A DNA stretch of 64,000 nt from Hyperoplus lanceolatus (GCA_026929865.2 CM049410.1:24435001-24499000), one strand, 5' to 3'; counted from the first letter of the stretch, positions 39,326 to 59,300 are shown. The notes: generated by a model from the letters alone, not told the origin. Numbers and translations are program-made.

Positions 39326-40288
39326 TGGCGCTTTTCCACCGCATGGTATCAGCTCAATCGACTCGACTCAACTCGCATTTTTGGCGTTTCCACCGCAATT
39401 TCATGGTACCTGGTAACTGGTAGCGGCTGCTTTTTTGGTATCGCCTCGCTCTAGGTTCCAAGCGAGCTGAGCCGATGCTAAAAAGTGACGTCGGCAGACG
39501 GCCGGCCACTGATTGGCCAGAGACTATTGTCTGGCCAATCAGTGGCCAGAGACTACCGGCTTCATTCTGCTGTTTTTTCTCCCCAACTCTCCGGGACTTT
39601 TGAGTGTATTTACGCCGCGTGCAGCCTACTCTGGCTCTCTTTCATTTGATTTGCATCACAAATCCGAATTTCTTTTACATATATTCGCTAAGCTCACCCA
39701 GTGTTGGTTGTTGGGGAAGTTACTTAACATACGAGAGGAGACATGTAGGGCAGCTAGCAGCTAGGCTAAATAGTAGCCAGCCTCGGACTGAACTGATTAC
39801 CTCAATAAAATATTCAGGCTGAGACACGGCTTGCATTTGAAAACACGTATCCTGAAACAAGCACTAAACAGTCAACTTTATCATGCCCGTGTTTACTTGC
39901 ATAGGGATGTACGTGACGCATCCCTACAGCTGACTGTGTGGCAGTCACACATCGGGACAACAACCATCCCTTTTAATGGCCCGTAGCAATATTCTTCTAC
40001 TTCTTTTAGCAAACAGATACAAGGGGGGTATTTCTTAAACATTTTTCATTCGTGTTTTTGGCGGTTGGTTTAATTAATAGTGCAACAACTGCTCGTAATT
40101 TCTGTTTTGCTACTTTGCTCCGGAGTAGGCTTTCAGCCCCTTACGACGACCCCACCCACGTTCAGCAGGTACTATTTGCGGTGGAAAACGACCCGTGCTG
40201 CTACCAAACTAAGTTGAGTCGAGTCGAGTCGAGTTGAGTCGAGTCGAGTTGAGTCGAGTCGAGCTACATGTGCAGTGGAAAAGCGCCA
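39326..40288. mobile_element. 963-bp element with TGGCGCTTTTCCACYGC ends
   Basis: Inverted ends: TGGCGCTTTTCCACCGCATG at the left and CATGTGCAGTGGAAAAGCGCCA at the right. It is inserted 14 bp inside the hAT-like left end. A subterminal GAGTCGA array occurs at 40210-40262 and its counterpart CGACTCGACTCAACTC lies near 39359. Flanking triplets are TAA and AAA, weakly suggesting a 3-bp duplication (PIF/Harbinger-like). No transposase. Confidence 0.8.
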
Positions 40289-40389
40289 AAAGTGTGGTGC
40301 GCGCTGCGCGCACCCCTGGGGGTGCGTGAGCTGCTGCTAGGGGGTGCGCGAGATGAAAAATGTAATGGCGGTCTGATCATTACACAATC

Positions 40390-41862
40390 CATATTGGTCC
40401 GAGTATAAGAGGGTTTTATTTTCGCGGAAATAGGTCGTAAAAAGTCGGGTCGTGTTTTCCAAGTTGTGTTTATTTTCTTTTTTTAATCGGGTGGAACACT
40501 GGCTGTGCTCTCGGAAGCGGCCGGGGCGTTTGTGCGCTTGGAGAGAGAACGCTTTGGCTGTGTCTTGATTCAGGTATTGCAGCCTACGAAGGCTGCATTT
40601 GAAGACCGATTGCGTCATAGCGGCGCGCAAAGGCTGTCCCGTTTGCAAGGCTCCTTGCAAGGCTCCTCATATACGGTCGTGAAATGCAGCCTTCGTTTCA
40701 CGGTTTTGAAGGCTGCATCAGATGGATCCTTCGCGGCCCAACATATCCCAAGATTCATTGCGTTTTTTTCAGAGATGGCATAAAATAAAATAAGAAATAA
40801 CAAAACAGCAACGTGTTGCTCCATCTTCTTAACTTTTATTTTCCTTTCTTTTTTTCTTGTACTTTCAGGGCAGCAATCAGGGTTGCTAGGCAGCACAGGA
40901 GCGGCGAGTCGTCACGCAAGGTAACGGCTTGTTACGTAAACCGGAAATGCTCGTAAACCGAGACCTGCGGAGACCGTCTCATTTAACAAGGCTCGTTGGC
41001 CTTAAAACCGGCCTTAAAATAGGCCTTCATAGGCTATAGCCTTCATAGACCGCGAGACTGCGTCCTACCAAGTGCGTGGTCTCTGTAATGGGACATAGCT
41101 TTTGTGTGGAGAGAAAAAAGAGGCACGGGACATCGATAAAGCCGATTCAAAGCCTCAAATCATTATGTTGCGAGTCAACGTGTCAGAGGCAGGAATCGGC
41201 AGAGCGATCGACTGTGGCTTTTTAGCTGCTGCAGTTGTGCTGAGGAGAGATGCCAACTGCGCTGTTCTTTTACGCACCAGCACTGCTGCTGTAATGTTCA
41301 GATTTCCTCATTTGCATCAAAGCTCTAATGATTTTAAGAATGAGACGCTTTATTTAAACGCTGTCCATGTGATGGTGGTGATTGTCACTTAGTGAGCTGT
41401 AAACTGAAACCAACGGAGATCTCGGAGGGCTTCCCCTCGACAACGTTAAGTGCCCCGGTTATCATTTCAGCCTTAAACCACGGCGTTGATAGCCTTCGTT
41501 TCAGCACTAGGCTATGTGATTAACTATGAGCATTAAATAAATGCTGCGTCTCAGATGCCGAGGACAGCAGCGAGGATGACCCGCGCACCGAACCAGAGTA
41601 GGCCTAGGAGAGATGACAGCGAGAGCGATCACAGCGGGGCAGAGGAATTTGCGTGTGAAGAATAGTCTGTAGTGAACCCATCAGAGTTCGGTCTATTTGC
41701 ACTATCCTACTGTTTAATTGCAATGAAGAAAAGTGTTTTTTTCAATGCGTTTTTATTTTCGTACATTATTTAAATAAATAAAATGTAGCCTATTGAGTTG
41801 AGTTTTGAAAAACGGGGGGTTCGTCTTATAATCGGGGTTGTCTTATACTCGGACCAATACGG
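40390..41862. mobile_element. nested element with ATTGGTCCGAGTATAAG ends
   Basis: Left ATATTGGTCCGAGTATAAGA and right TCTTATACTCGGACCAATAC are inverted repeats. A subterminal GTCTTATAATCGGGG lies at the right. The interior includes a further repeat, 40570-41100, with GCAGCCTACGAAGGCTGC and GCAGCCTTCG words. No transposase was recognised. Limits are approximate. Confidence 0.65.
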
Positions 41863-42394
41863 GTACAGTGTTTTTTCTCCACACAATAAAGACATGTAAA
41901 TAAACATTTCCTTTGTAAAATTTAGAATCAAAAACTTGAATTTTAATTAATAAATAAGTGGAGGCTATTCAAAATGAAGCGAAGTTATCTTCTTCTACGC
42001 ATATGCGCACCTAGTTTGTGGCCTCTACATTCATTCTCGCAATTTAGGCTATTTAAAATTACTGGCGTTCTAATTTTATTTCCATAACCTGTGTTATGAT
42101 GACGGGGTTGTTTGCTCCACGGTCATTTAAACTTGCTGCAATTGTTGCTCAACGTGATTCAAAATATTAGGCTATAATATTTTCCCCATTTTATCTGCTT
42201 TCTGCCCCTTGTTGTGATCGTGATTATTTTATCATGTGTGTTCTGGTCATTTGAGCATGATTAAACATGCCACCTTTAATATGGCTATAAAAAAGCTTGT
42301 TGCATTTTTTTTTATGTGTGGGGGTGCGTCAACCTGGTTGGGACATAGAAGGGGGTGCGCGGCTAAAAAAAGGTTGGGAACCGCTGATCAAGGG

Positions 42395-43187
42395 CACAGA
42401 CTCTGAGCATGTAAAAAATAGTGCAGACTGCAGAGTCATAACGATAATTGAGGTCAAGTAGCCTATTTGTACGTGGAAAAATCCGAAAATTAAACCTGCT
42501 TATCATGTGCATATACTCTTATACACACTTGTAATTCAGGCTTCCACTGCTGTTATCAATTAAATAAAGATTAAAACGTGTCACTTTAGTTTTTTCTGCT
42601 GGAACTGCAGTCTGTGAGACTGATGACAATGTCAAAATCAAAAATGTATTTATTTATTGAAGCGTTTCATGACACTCTATGACCTTGCAGTTAAGACAAG
42701 GGAAAATACAGTTAAAACAGGCAAATATAGTTAAAATAACTGTCAAAAATGTGTAAAGGACAAACAATTGAACAACATTAGTTCCAGGTCATGGTACAAT
42801 ACCTGCGAGTCATTAAACAAACATTACAGAACACTAGTGCAGTGTCTAATCATGTGACATGTATAGTCAACATAAATCAGACAGACAAACACAGACTGCT
42901 GAGATTACTATTGTGCTGATTCAACGTAACTGTTGGCTACAATTATGCTGATTTATTGATTTATTGATTGATTGATATTCATACAATATTCTTCATTTCA
43001 ATAACTAATGCACGTGTAAATAGTTGCATTCAATTAATACTTAATACTTTACATTACTTTAAACTACATTTTAGTTACAGTAAATAAAGCATTTTTCTGA
43101 AATGAAAGTCAGAATTATCTACTAATAGACCAACTATAGCTGTAAATCACATGAATGTACCAATAATAAAAATACAGTAACTTAATA
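42395..43187. other. gene-free spacer
   Basis: AT-rich, no exon or defined repeat recognised. A few A-rich words (AAAACAGGCAAATATAGTTA) look like simple sequence. Confidence 0.45.
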
Positions 43188-44486
43188 GGGGAGAGTGGCC
43201 TAAGTTGTGCAACTTTTCACTCAAAGTGACTTTAAAGTAAGGCCTTGACAGTAAAGTCTCCAACTCAAATATGTACATATATTTCACGGTGTTGTGCATA
43301 CCTGGCAATAAAAACTTTGGATCTGGAATAAACTGTAGAAGAAATATAGCTTTCGGAAAAAAAGTTGTCTTGTTGCACAACTTGCCCCCGGTGTGGTGTA
43401 AGTTGTGCGGTTGGAGAGAATACCATGGGGTGAATTGTGCCATTGATATATATCTCATAAACTGTAATGCAAGACAAATCCATTAGACAACCACTTATTT
43501 ACGGTGTATTTAAAGTAAATAAAGTAAATAGTTGACAAAGATTGAAGGACAATTTTCTTAAACAAGGCCTAGCAGATCTAGGTGGTTTTGCCTGCAAAGC
43601 TCACAATGACAAAGTCACCATCATCATCTTTCTGGCTATCTGAACTCTCATCAGTGGTGTCGTTAAGTGGAATTGAGATGTCACTCTCTTCTGAGCTATT
43701 GTAGACAATCACTTTCTTTTGGTGACCAGCGTATACAGCCATGCCACTGGCACAACTCTCAGAAATGTACTTTGCACTAGTTGCTTCGTGCTTGTGGAGC
43801 CAACTGCCACCTGACAAATGTGATTCCCACTACATTTCTGCCTTTAAATCAAGGCTCAAAACCCATATGTAAACCCTGGTGTTTCCTCCCCATTAACTAT
43901 CTTACCTCTGCACTACTATCTGTGTTTATGTGGATGTATGGGCTTTACGTCTTTTATTTTGGTTATTGTTATTTTACCTTCATTGTTTATCTACTGAATG
44001 CACTATGTACAGCACTTTGGACAGTGCAAACTGTCATAAATGTGCTTTTATAAATACATTTTACTTACTTACTTACTTACTTATAACTCACCTAGGCCCT
44101 ATGGCACAAATCATCCCATCCCCAGAATTTTTGGATAATAAGCATGATGCAGCAATTTAGGGCTGACATCGTGCTCACTATATAGACTCAAAGTGTAGCA
44201 TACTAAAGCACTAAAACATGTGTCAAATGTTTTCAAACGTGTCTATAATTGTTCAGACACAATAATAAAAAACCTTGATCATGGAAATTTTACTTTGAAA
44301 GGCAAAACACAGTTTGTTTAGCTTAAATGTGCTTATATCTTATTCCTTGTGTCTCCCTTCTTTACAGGATGAGTCAAATGGATGGCTCTTCTCAAATATG
44401 TGGTCACATTTACAATTTCTTCCACGGTTTTATAGAAACAAGGGGTGGCACAACTTCCAAAATGCACAACTTAGGCCACTCTCCCC
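43188..44486 (-). mobile_element. TA-flanked pogo/Tigger-like transposon relic
   Basis: Ends GGGGAGAGTGGCCTAAGTTG and CAACTTAGGCCACTCTCCCC are inverted, flanked by TA at 43186-43187 and 44487-44488 as in the Tc1/mariner/pogo group. On the minus strand, 43817-43578 encodes an acidic tail ending DGDFVIVSFAGKTT, which resembles the C-terminal end of pogo/Tigger-like transposases of fish. The rest of the transposase is gone. A LINE 3' end (43815-44092) is inserted inside. Confidence 0.75.
43815..44100 (+). mobile_element. L2-like LINE 3' fragment inside the pogo-like relic
   Basis: The frame HYISAFKSRLKTHM is the expected end of an L2 ORF2. The UTR ends GTACAGCACTTTGGACAGTG, then GTGCTTTTATAAATACATTT and an (ACTT)n tail at 44068-44092. 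Confidence 0.7.
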
Positions 44487-44489
44487 TAT

Positions 44490-45360
44490 ATGATAGTATA
44501 AATCTCAGAGGGACCATAAAATAATAATAAGTAGATTGAATATTTTAATTGAATGTAGCTACTAACATGCCAGTATCTTTATTTAAGTGACATTTTCATT
44601 GCAGAAGTTTTTATTGTTTATTGTGCGAGATATTGTTACTTTTACTGAAGTAGATAGAAATCCACACTTGAACAAGTAACAGTGAATGTACACTATCTGT
44701 TACAATACATTATCCTCCATCTAAAATGTCAACTACTGTATATGTGTGTTTGTGTTGCCCTGAACGTACTATACCCATTAATACCCAAGAGTTAAGTTAA
44801 GAGAAATGCCAAAAACTGCTGCTGTATTTGTTGTGTATTTGACAAATAAACAATCTTGAATATATAAAAAAATAATACTATGACTCCATGACTAAATTCT
44901 ATTTTTGTCTCTATATGATATAAACCAAAACTATGCGTATGTGTCATCCTGCTTGCGTCAATCTGAATGATTGTAATCTTACGCAAAATCCCAAAAGAAA
45001 AAAAAGAAAAAGTTTCCTAAATCAGTCTCCTCTCTACATTAGTCATCACAGTTTCGACAGAGGTGAGTGTTGAAGGGGGCAACCAACTACCGATGACCGA
45101 TCTGTCAAAATAAATCAGAATCAAGTACAGACATAACCTTTCTGAATGGTTTTTGCCAAGTTTTCACACGATATTGCATAATGTAAAAGTTTCAAAACCA
45201 GTGTTTTTTCACATGGAAACTTTAAATATTCAGTGAAAATTCCTCTGAGCTCCACAGCAGTTTCAGAGGTGGGAAAAGAGAGGGAAACAGACGCATGGGA
45301 CAAGTCCAGTCTTGGTTTTTTAAGGTGCTGCCCACCTGTGTACGGCCCCTTCAAATTCCT
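44490..45360. other. gene-free region upstream of the claudin
   Basis: No exon recognised. Sequence next to the first exon, around 45300-45395, includes CTACAAATACCCCCC, a weak TATA-like box. Confidence 0.45.
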
Positions 45361-45394
45361 CTACAAATACCCCCCTCTCATCACACCAGCTCCA

Positions 45395-45513
45395 CACAAC
45401 ACTTGTGCATCAGACATCAAGACATCTGCAGAAGAAAGGCAACGAAAAAACTTTAAGAAACAATTCACCTTATTTTGAATTTCTACAGAAGATCGCAGGG
45501 AACAGGATCAAAG
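45395..45513 (+). promoter_or_regulatory. claudin non-coding first exon (inferred)
   Basis: A 5' UTR exon is inferred to end at 45513 with donor AAAG/GTAAGC, about 1.67 kb before the coding exon, whose acceptor lies at 47182. The start is uncertain. No ATG upstream of the splice gives a longer in-frame protein. Confidence 0.5.
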
Positions 45514-46732
45514 GTAAGCATCTTTTTTTTTGTCTAATTTTGTTTAGATTTTCAAAGACAGAGTTTGAAAGCTTGGAATAGGATTATGAAAAGATTGGTG
45601 GAGGACTTAACGAATACCCTTTTTATGGGCACCAGCAACAAACGAAAAAATATAAATAAAAGTGCAAAGAGTTTTGAGAGAAGAATAGACAATAAAAAAC
45701 AGATGTATAAAAGGGGCAGCAGCATGCATGTTATTTTAATTTTTTTTTGTTTTCTGTGATCCCTCTTTTAGGGTTGGGTTGGAAAAAAAATGTAAATATG
45801 AAAAAAAAACAGTAATTTTGGGGAAAAACAAACAGTTTTAAGGAGAGTAAAATAAAAAAAATTTAAAATTGTAACAAGATTTAAAATCCAGTGACCAGAT
45901 AGGTGTACAATTTCCAATCTGCTCTGAAAGTTTGTGATCTGGGAGTCAAATATGCTCAAAAAGAAAAATATTTTTGTCCTAGTATTGATCCAGTCCCAGA
46001 TTATAGGCTCTTATTGGTTATTAAATACAAAAATAAATAAAGGTACTTATAAATAAAAGTCTTCTGGCTGTTTTCAGACGGTAAGGCATCATTTGAATTG
46101 TGCGAATGGATGAAGAACAAAGGGGATGTCTTCCTCGCATGAAAAATTATTATTTATTCTTGTCTGTATGTTACCCATAGTCTGAACAAAATAACAAATA
46201 TATGTCTAGAAAGATAATAAGGGCCTATCTTTCATTTATCAACTTTGAATATTTCCCATTTTTTTTTGTCGCATTTTCTTTAAAGTTTCCATTTAGTCAT
46301 TTCAGTTTTACTTTGCAGTTATCGACATGTATCATTCATAAAAACAAAGCAATAGAAATGAAACTATTTTAAAACATTTTAAAAAGTACAACTTATTAAA
46401 GATGCTCTAACTTGTGATTAAACATGCTTCCTTGACACTGCATACATTTCGTTCAAATAAAATAATTCACATCGTTTTCTCAAATTTAATTTAATCCGTG
46501 GTACTTCTTTAAACAAACCTTAACCAGACTTTAACTAGCATCAGTATAAAGTAAGTTCATGTAGAGACAGAAGTGAGGAGATGTTAGGGAGTGGTTAAGT
46601 AGAGACCCTGGTAGAGACACGGACCTGTTGGGACATGAGTCGGTCTTAAAACACAAATCCACATAATACAGAGAAGGCCTCAGGGAGCAGGTAATGTTAT
46701 TCTATGGGTGTGTTCAGCTATGTGAGCACAAA

Positions 46733-46804
46733 ACACACACACACACACACACACACACAGGCAGGCACACAGGCAGACACACACACACACACACAGGCAG
46801 GCAG

Positions 46805-46832
<28 letters not shown>
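46733..46832. repeat. compound (AC)n/(GGCA) repeat
   Basis: AC tracts interrupted by AGGCAGGC blocks, in the claudin 5' intron. Confidence 0.9.
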
Positions 46833-46835
<3 letters not shown>

Positions 46836-47183
46836 AACAGTATAGCACCACGGCAACAAGGGACAAACGTCTGATGATGGAGGGGAAAAAAGCAAATGTA
46901 AAATGAAAAAAAGTAGATCTTTAAAGAGATGGAAAAAATATGGCATGGGATGAATCAAAACTACAATGAGGGAACATAAATAAACTGTTAGTTCAGTCTT
47001 AACCAGGCATGAACTAACTAGTTAATAACTTAGCAGTGACAGTCTTTTAATACCTAATAAGTATTAACTACGCCTTAATAAACCGTTAATAGCATTAACT
47101 TAGCATTAGCAAACAGTTTATTGATGTAGCCGTATTGCATAGTGCTAACAATGACTCTCTCTCTCTCTTTGTGCTCTTCCAGG

Positions 47184-47986
47184 ATGGGCTCAGTGATAGT
47201 TCAGATTGCCTGTGTGGCCCTGGGTGTGCTGGGGCTGGTGGGGACCATCGTCTGCTGCGCCGTCTCACGCTGGAAGGTGGCCGCCTTCGTAGGATCAAAC
47301 ATTGTGACTTCACAGGTAATAGGATAAAACTACAACCTCTGTTCATTTGCAGCAACTTTTTAATGGCAAAGGAGATACACTTATGAACATACTTTTGTTT
47401 ATTTGTTGGTTTGTTTTCTGTTAACTGTAAATGTCGTGGTCTGTGGCAATGCATTATGTAATCATTTGCCACATTTTGTAAGAAACAGCCTGAACACAGT
47501 ATCTAAGTTATGACATAATGTGGTAGCTATTAGAAATGCCTTTTCTCAATGAAAATGTAATAATATTGTGCAGATTGCAGCAGATAAAAGTAAAAATCAT
47601 TTATTTTTACATTAAATAGTTTTGACATTTTATTACATAATGTGTAGCTGCTAGGTTTTGGTATTGGCTAGGACTTCACGATATGATATGCACTTCACAA
47701 CGAATGGGTCACAATAAGATATATCAAGATACATTGCGATTAAGCGCAAACTTTAATTCACATTCAAACACCAGGCAATTCGAGGCAACTAGCTTTACTG
47801 CGACCTCTACATGAGCGGAGGTTGTAGTTCACAACCCGTTTAAAACCTAAATTGTTTGACGATACAATACAGATATCACAAAAATAAATATCATGATATA
47901 TTGCGGTAGCGATGTTTTTGCACAGCCCTATTGCTACAAGGCTAATGTTTCCTTTCGAATTACAATAACTGAACCTCTCCCTCCTG

Positions 47987-48028
<42 letters not shown>

Positions 48029-48554
48029 GTCTGTCTGTCTGTGTGTGTGTTTATAGAGCACGTACGAGGGCCTTTGGATGACGTGTGTTATGCAGAGCAC
48101 GGGCCAGCAACAATGCAAAAAGTACGACTCCCTCCTTGAACTGGGCTCCGACCTGCAAGCCGCCCGCGCCCTGACCATCATCAGCTGCATGCTCTCCGGC
48201 CTCAGCTTACTGATTCTGTTCTGCGGGGCCGATTTCACCACCTGCGTCGAGAACGAAGACGCCAAGCCCAAAATCAGCCTCGTATCTGGGATAGGTCTCC
48301 TGCTCGCGGGCCTCCTGGTCATCATCCCCGTGAGCTGGACGGCCCATATCGTGGTGCGGAACTTCCACGACCCCCTCAACCCGAACAAGAGGGAGATGGG
48401 CGCGTGTGTCTACATAGGATGGGCCGCGGGCGTGATACTGCTTTTGGCCGGAGGGCTTATCTGCTGCTTCAGTCGGCCCAACTCTGGCGGCTCCGGCGGC
48501 ACGGCCAAGTATTATAGCAACAGCGCCTCCGCACCCAATAAGAACTACGTGTAG
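47184..48554 (+). CDS. claudin family tight-junction protein
   Basis: Four-pass membrane protein that seals or forms paracellular pores at tight junctions. Coding exons 47184-47315 and 48057-48554 join in frame (SQ/ST) and give 209 aa. The diagnostic first extracellular loop W30...G49-L50-W51...C54...C64 is intact. Transmembrane segments lie at about 8-27, 78-98, 117-138 and 161-181. R82 after QAARAL is as in classic claudins. The C terminus ends in NYV, a PDZ-ligand type (YV) that binds ZO proteins. The closest resemblance, by eye, is to the fish claudin-3/4-like group (ZF-A89 type), but I could not fix the ortholog, so no symbol is given. The intron after codon 44 is odd: many claudin-3/4-type genes lack introns, and others split near codon 74. 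ATG is the first in its exon, one base after the acceptor CTTCCAG. Downstream, ATTAAA at 49397 is a probable poly(A) signal. Confidence 0.93.
47993..48050. repeat. (TG)n and CTGT array at a claudin splice acceptor
   Basis: (TG)n followed by TGCTGTCTGTCTGTCTGTG and a second short (TG)n. It runs up to TTTATAG/AGC, the acceptor of the second coding exon. Confidence 0.9.
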
Positions 48555-49420
48555 TGTCTTTATGAATGGGACAGGAGTTTGAGAGAGAGGGGGATTTATT
48601 TGGGGTAAGACTGGAAGGGCAAGAAAACATAGTACAAGACACCAGTGGTTAGAATGAGTCTGTAAATAGTGAGTGCTGATAGTTACTGTCTCCATTTCTT
48701 CTTCCATATTCAAAGTTATCCTATGGAGCCCCAAAAGTGACAAGGCAAAAAATAAAAAAACGTTACCTGTACTACTTTATCTTGTGCACTCCAGAAACTT
48801 TCTCGTGCGCATGTGAAAGATTTCTAGTGCGCACCAGAAAGTTTTTTTTTTCGCCCATCTCACTTTTAGGGTCTCCGTACTTTCTGGTGATGTTTTAAAA
48901 GTTAAAGCTATAATTTACTATTACAGTAGGTGCTGGGTTATGCATACGCTAAATGGCAGATCTATCTCACAGTGTTCTGTTTATCTCTGTATCATTTTAT
49001 TTTTTATGTCAAAGTGTCTTAGAAACATCATCCATCTAGTAATCACCAAGTGTAAAGCAGAATTCACGATTAGAAAAATTTAAGAGGTGTAATTGTGAGG
49101 AGACAAAATATTTGTTCAGTACAGTATTAAAATGCTGTTGGGCCGATTTAGATGTATTGGTGCCTCACCTTTAAATATGATTTGGATTCAGCATTTATTG
49201 CATATTTTATAAGTTGTCTCTCTTTGATTTTTGCTGTTTTTGTCATCCAAAAAAAAGTTGCTCCAAATAGTCTTAAACCGCAGGCGCATCTGTGTGCACT
49301 TGTTTCTTAAACGTCCATACGTCATTTCAAATATTTTTTATATGACATTTGTTATATTGTTTGCTCTTTACTCATTTTGTATGATGAACATGAATGATTA
49401 AACATGTGATGTCATTCAAA
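48555..49420 (+). other. claudin 3' UTR
   Basis: Sequence after the TAG stop. Candidate poly(A) signals are AATAAA near 48750 and ATTAAA at 49397-49402; the latter gives a 3' UTR of about 860 nt. Confidence 0.55.
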
Positions 49421-49491
49421 CCCTGTGTGTTTAGTGTGTATTTCATGTAATTAAACCAAAACAAAAAAACTGTTTCTTGTAAAGACTTAAT

Positions 49492-49768
49492 TTTATTTCA
49501 AACTAAACGCATATATTAAAAATAGGAAAATTTAAAAAATTGATCGTCAGACAAACCAAATAAACAAATTCAAGTTTCATTTTCAGTCAACTGTCGTCTT
49601 AAATCTCTCCCTTTACAATCAGAAGTTACAACAGCCGTCTCCCGTTACTGCCTGTCTGTCTGTCTGTCTGTCTGTCTGTGTTCACAATGTTACCATCTCT
49701 TGATTTCTGCTCGGGATTTTATGTATTTAAAAAAAAAAACATTTTACCAAACTTTTTTTCTAGTTTTT
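49492..49768 (-). other. coro1a: coro1a 3' UTR
   Basis: AATAAA on the minus strand at 49492-49497 would end a 3' UTR of about 280-300 nt. This lies less than 100 bp from the claudin's poly(A) signal on the other strand, so the two genes converge tail-to-tail. A (CTGT)n array is at 49651-49679. Confidence 0.5.
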
Positions 49769-57436
<7,668 letters not shown>

Positions 57437-58151
57437 TCAAAAAAGTTTTACCTGCACTAGTGTCCTTTTTGTTTATGCTTTTGGATTTCATGTGGAAACA
57501 AACTAGACTCGACAGAGGAAAGTTCGAAAAAAAAAATTTAAAGAGGAAGTTAAAACCTTTCACAACTGCTTCCTCTCTGGTCTGTCTGTGTGTGCCTGGT
57601 GCACCATCATCAGTCTTTACTGTTGGGTATGATATACTAGTGTGTATAATGTGACTTGAATAATTGTGATTGCCCAATACTAATGTAGCCGTCGATGCAA
57701 CCGTATGCAGATGACACACTAAATTTTTTTTGTTGAAAAAAACAATGTTGCGTATCATCATTGGATCTGCTCACGCTGTTTCTGTTTTGCCTAAAAAGGT
57801 AACTGAGTTCCCCAAACTAACAGTTACACCACATCCTTAAGACAGAGCAACAAAACCACCAACCTCTCTCTCTCTCTCTCTCTCTTTCTGCCAAATTCAC
57901 ACACTCAATCTCTCATTGATTGTCCCTCGAATATACACACTCCTAAACAATAAATTTTAGCAAAATCTGAAGTTAAAATACAAAGAATAAACGCACCTCT
58001 TACCAAACGCAGAAATCTTAAGAGATCTTTGTCAACCAAGCCTCAAATAAACTATAGAACTTCACTCCATACCGACCAAACCTAACCTTACCTTTCACTA
58101 TTTGGCTACGGTGTTACCAAAATCAGAAACACTGGATATGTTTTGCTTTAC

Positions 58152-58260
58152 CTCCATTTGTAGATTATTTTGACTTCCTGAAATCTGCAGCAGCCGCGCC
58201 TAAGCTCAGCTCAGCTCGGCTCGGGCTGAAGAGGCGTAGGACAGTTCTGCTGCATGTGCA
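58152..58260 (-). promoter_or_regulatory. coro1a: coro1a non-coding first exon (inferred) and promoter
   Basis: A donor GGAG/GTAAAG at 58151 closes a probable 5' UTR exon (about 58210-58152). The coding exon follows with an acceptor just before GTTCACCATG. No TATA box was seen. The start site is inferred. Confidence 0.5.
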
Positions 58261-58377
58261 TCACAAGACCTCTATCTGGCCACTCTACACCTAATTTAAT
58301 AATGCTTCACAGAGGGCACTGTAATTTTATCAAGAGGCCTAAATGCATGTCAATAATCTGTCTCTCTACCTCTCCTT

Positions 58378-58411
<34 letters not shown>

Positions 58412-58425
58412 CTCTCTCTCTATTT
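58378..58425. repeat. (TC)n tract
   Basis: CT dinucleotide run with two ACC interruptions. Neighbouring 58.26-59.04 kb holds no recognised gene. Confidence 0.85.
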
Positions 58426-59050
58426 CTGAAAACATTGCATGGTGGAAAAAGTAAAATAACAATACACTCAATTGAAATAGGTAGAAACTCAAGGCATGTT
58501 AGATAAAATATGCTAAATGTAATGACATTGTATCATATTTTCATATTTTTACCATATTATAAATGTGTAAAAATGATATTTCAGACATGTTTTGTTGGTG
58601 TACATGAGCATGTATGTATGGCATTGAGTTTACAGGCCTACCTGGGATTAGTCTTGTGGTTGAGGGGCGATTCAGCTTGATGGAGTATGTCGGCGTAGCA
58701 ACCCAAAACACCCTGCCAACCAGAATGAGAACTTAAAAGGAGACGCTAGGTTAAAAAGTACATCATGAAAATTTGACACGGAGGGAGTGACTGTTTTCAA
58801 ACGCTGGTTAGGGGGGAAGTGGGAGGTGTCTGCTGCTACTGTGACACTTTGGGGTTGAGAAGAACTGAAGAAGGCAATATGTAGGTGAAACGGGGCCAGT
58901 TTTAGGAGACATTTTGTTTTATAATATTGAGGTTGAGATGGAGAAATCACACTAATATACTAAAGGTATGTAGTTGAGTCTATACCCTTTATGGCCACTG
59001 CAGGTATAAACTAATAATCAAAATAATTTTTTAAAAGTGCAGTGCATTAA

Positions 59051-59300
59051 AGGTGCCCCAAGGAACTTTCAGTTTGTGTTAATTCTTGCTCCCTCTTTGG
59101 ACAAAAGCGGTAGTGTTTTTACCACGCCAGCTGTAGTTCCTAGGTGACCGTACCCATGACAAAGGCATTTAGAAAAACTATATTAAAATAGCATTTTTTG
59201 CACTGATGGTCTCGTTTTGCTGTGACATGTAATTTATGATCATCAGAGGGAACAATGAGAGTGTTTTAGAAATACTTAAAAGTTCCTCGTAGCAACTTTG
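59051..59300. mobile_element. inverted-repeat MITE-like element
   Basis: After TTAA at 59047-59050: AGGTGCCCCAAGGAACTTTC at the left and AAAAGTTCCTCGTAGCAACT at the right. About 250 bp, arms imperfect. Confidence 0.55.

Larger units (their letters stand above)
39312..42386. mobile_element. hAT-like DNA transposon remnant carrying nested insertions
   Basis: Left end CAGGGATTCCCTAA and right end GGTTGGGAACCGCTG are characteristic of hAT/Charlie-type termini. The flanking octamers are ATCTAGGG (39304-39311) and ATCAAGGG (42387-42394), an 8-bp target duplication with one mismatch. Subterminal GGGGGTGCGTGAGCTGCTG (left) and GGGGGTGCGTCAACCTGG (right) are also family-like. It holds at least two other elements (39326-40288 and about 40390-41862). 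No transposase was seen. Confidence 0.85.
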
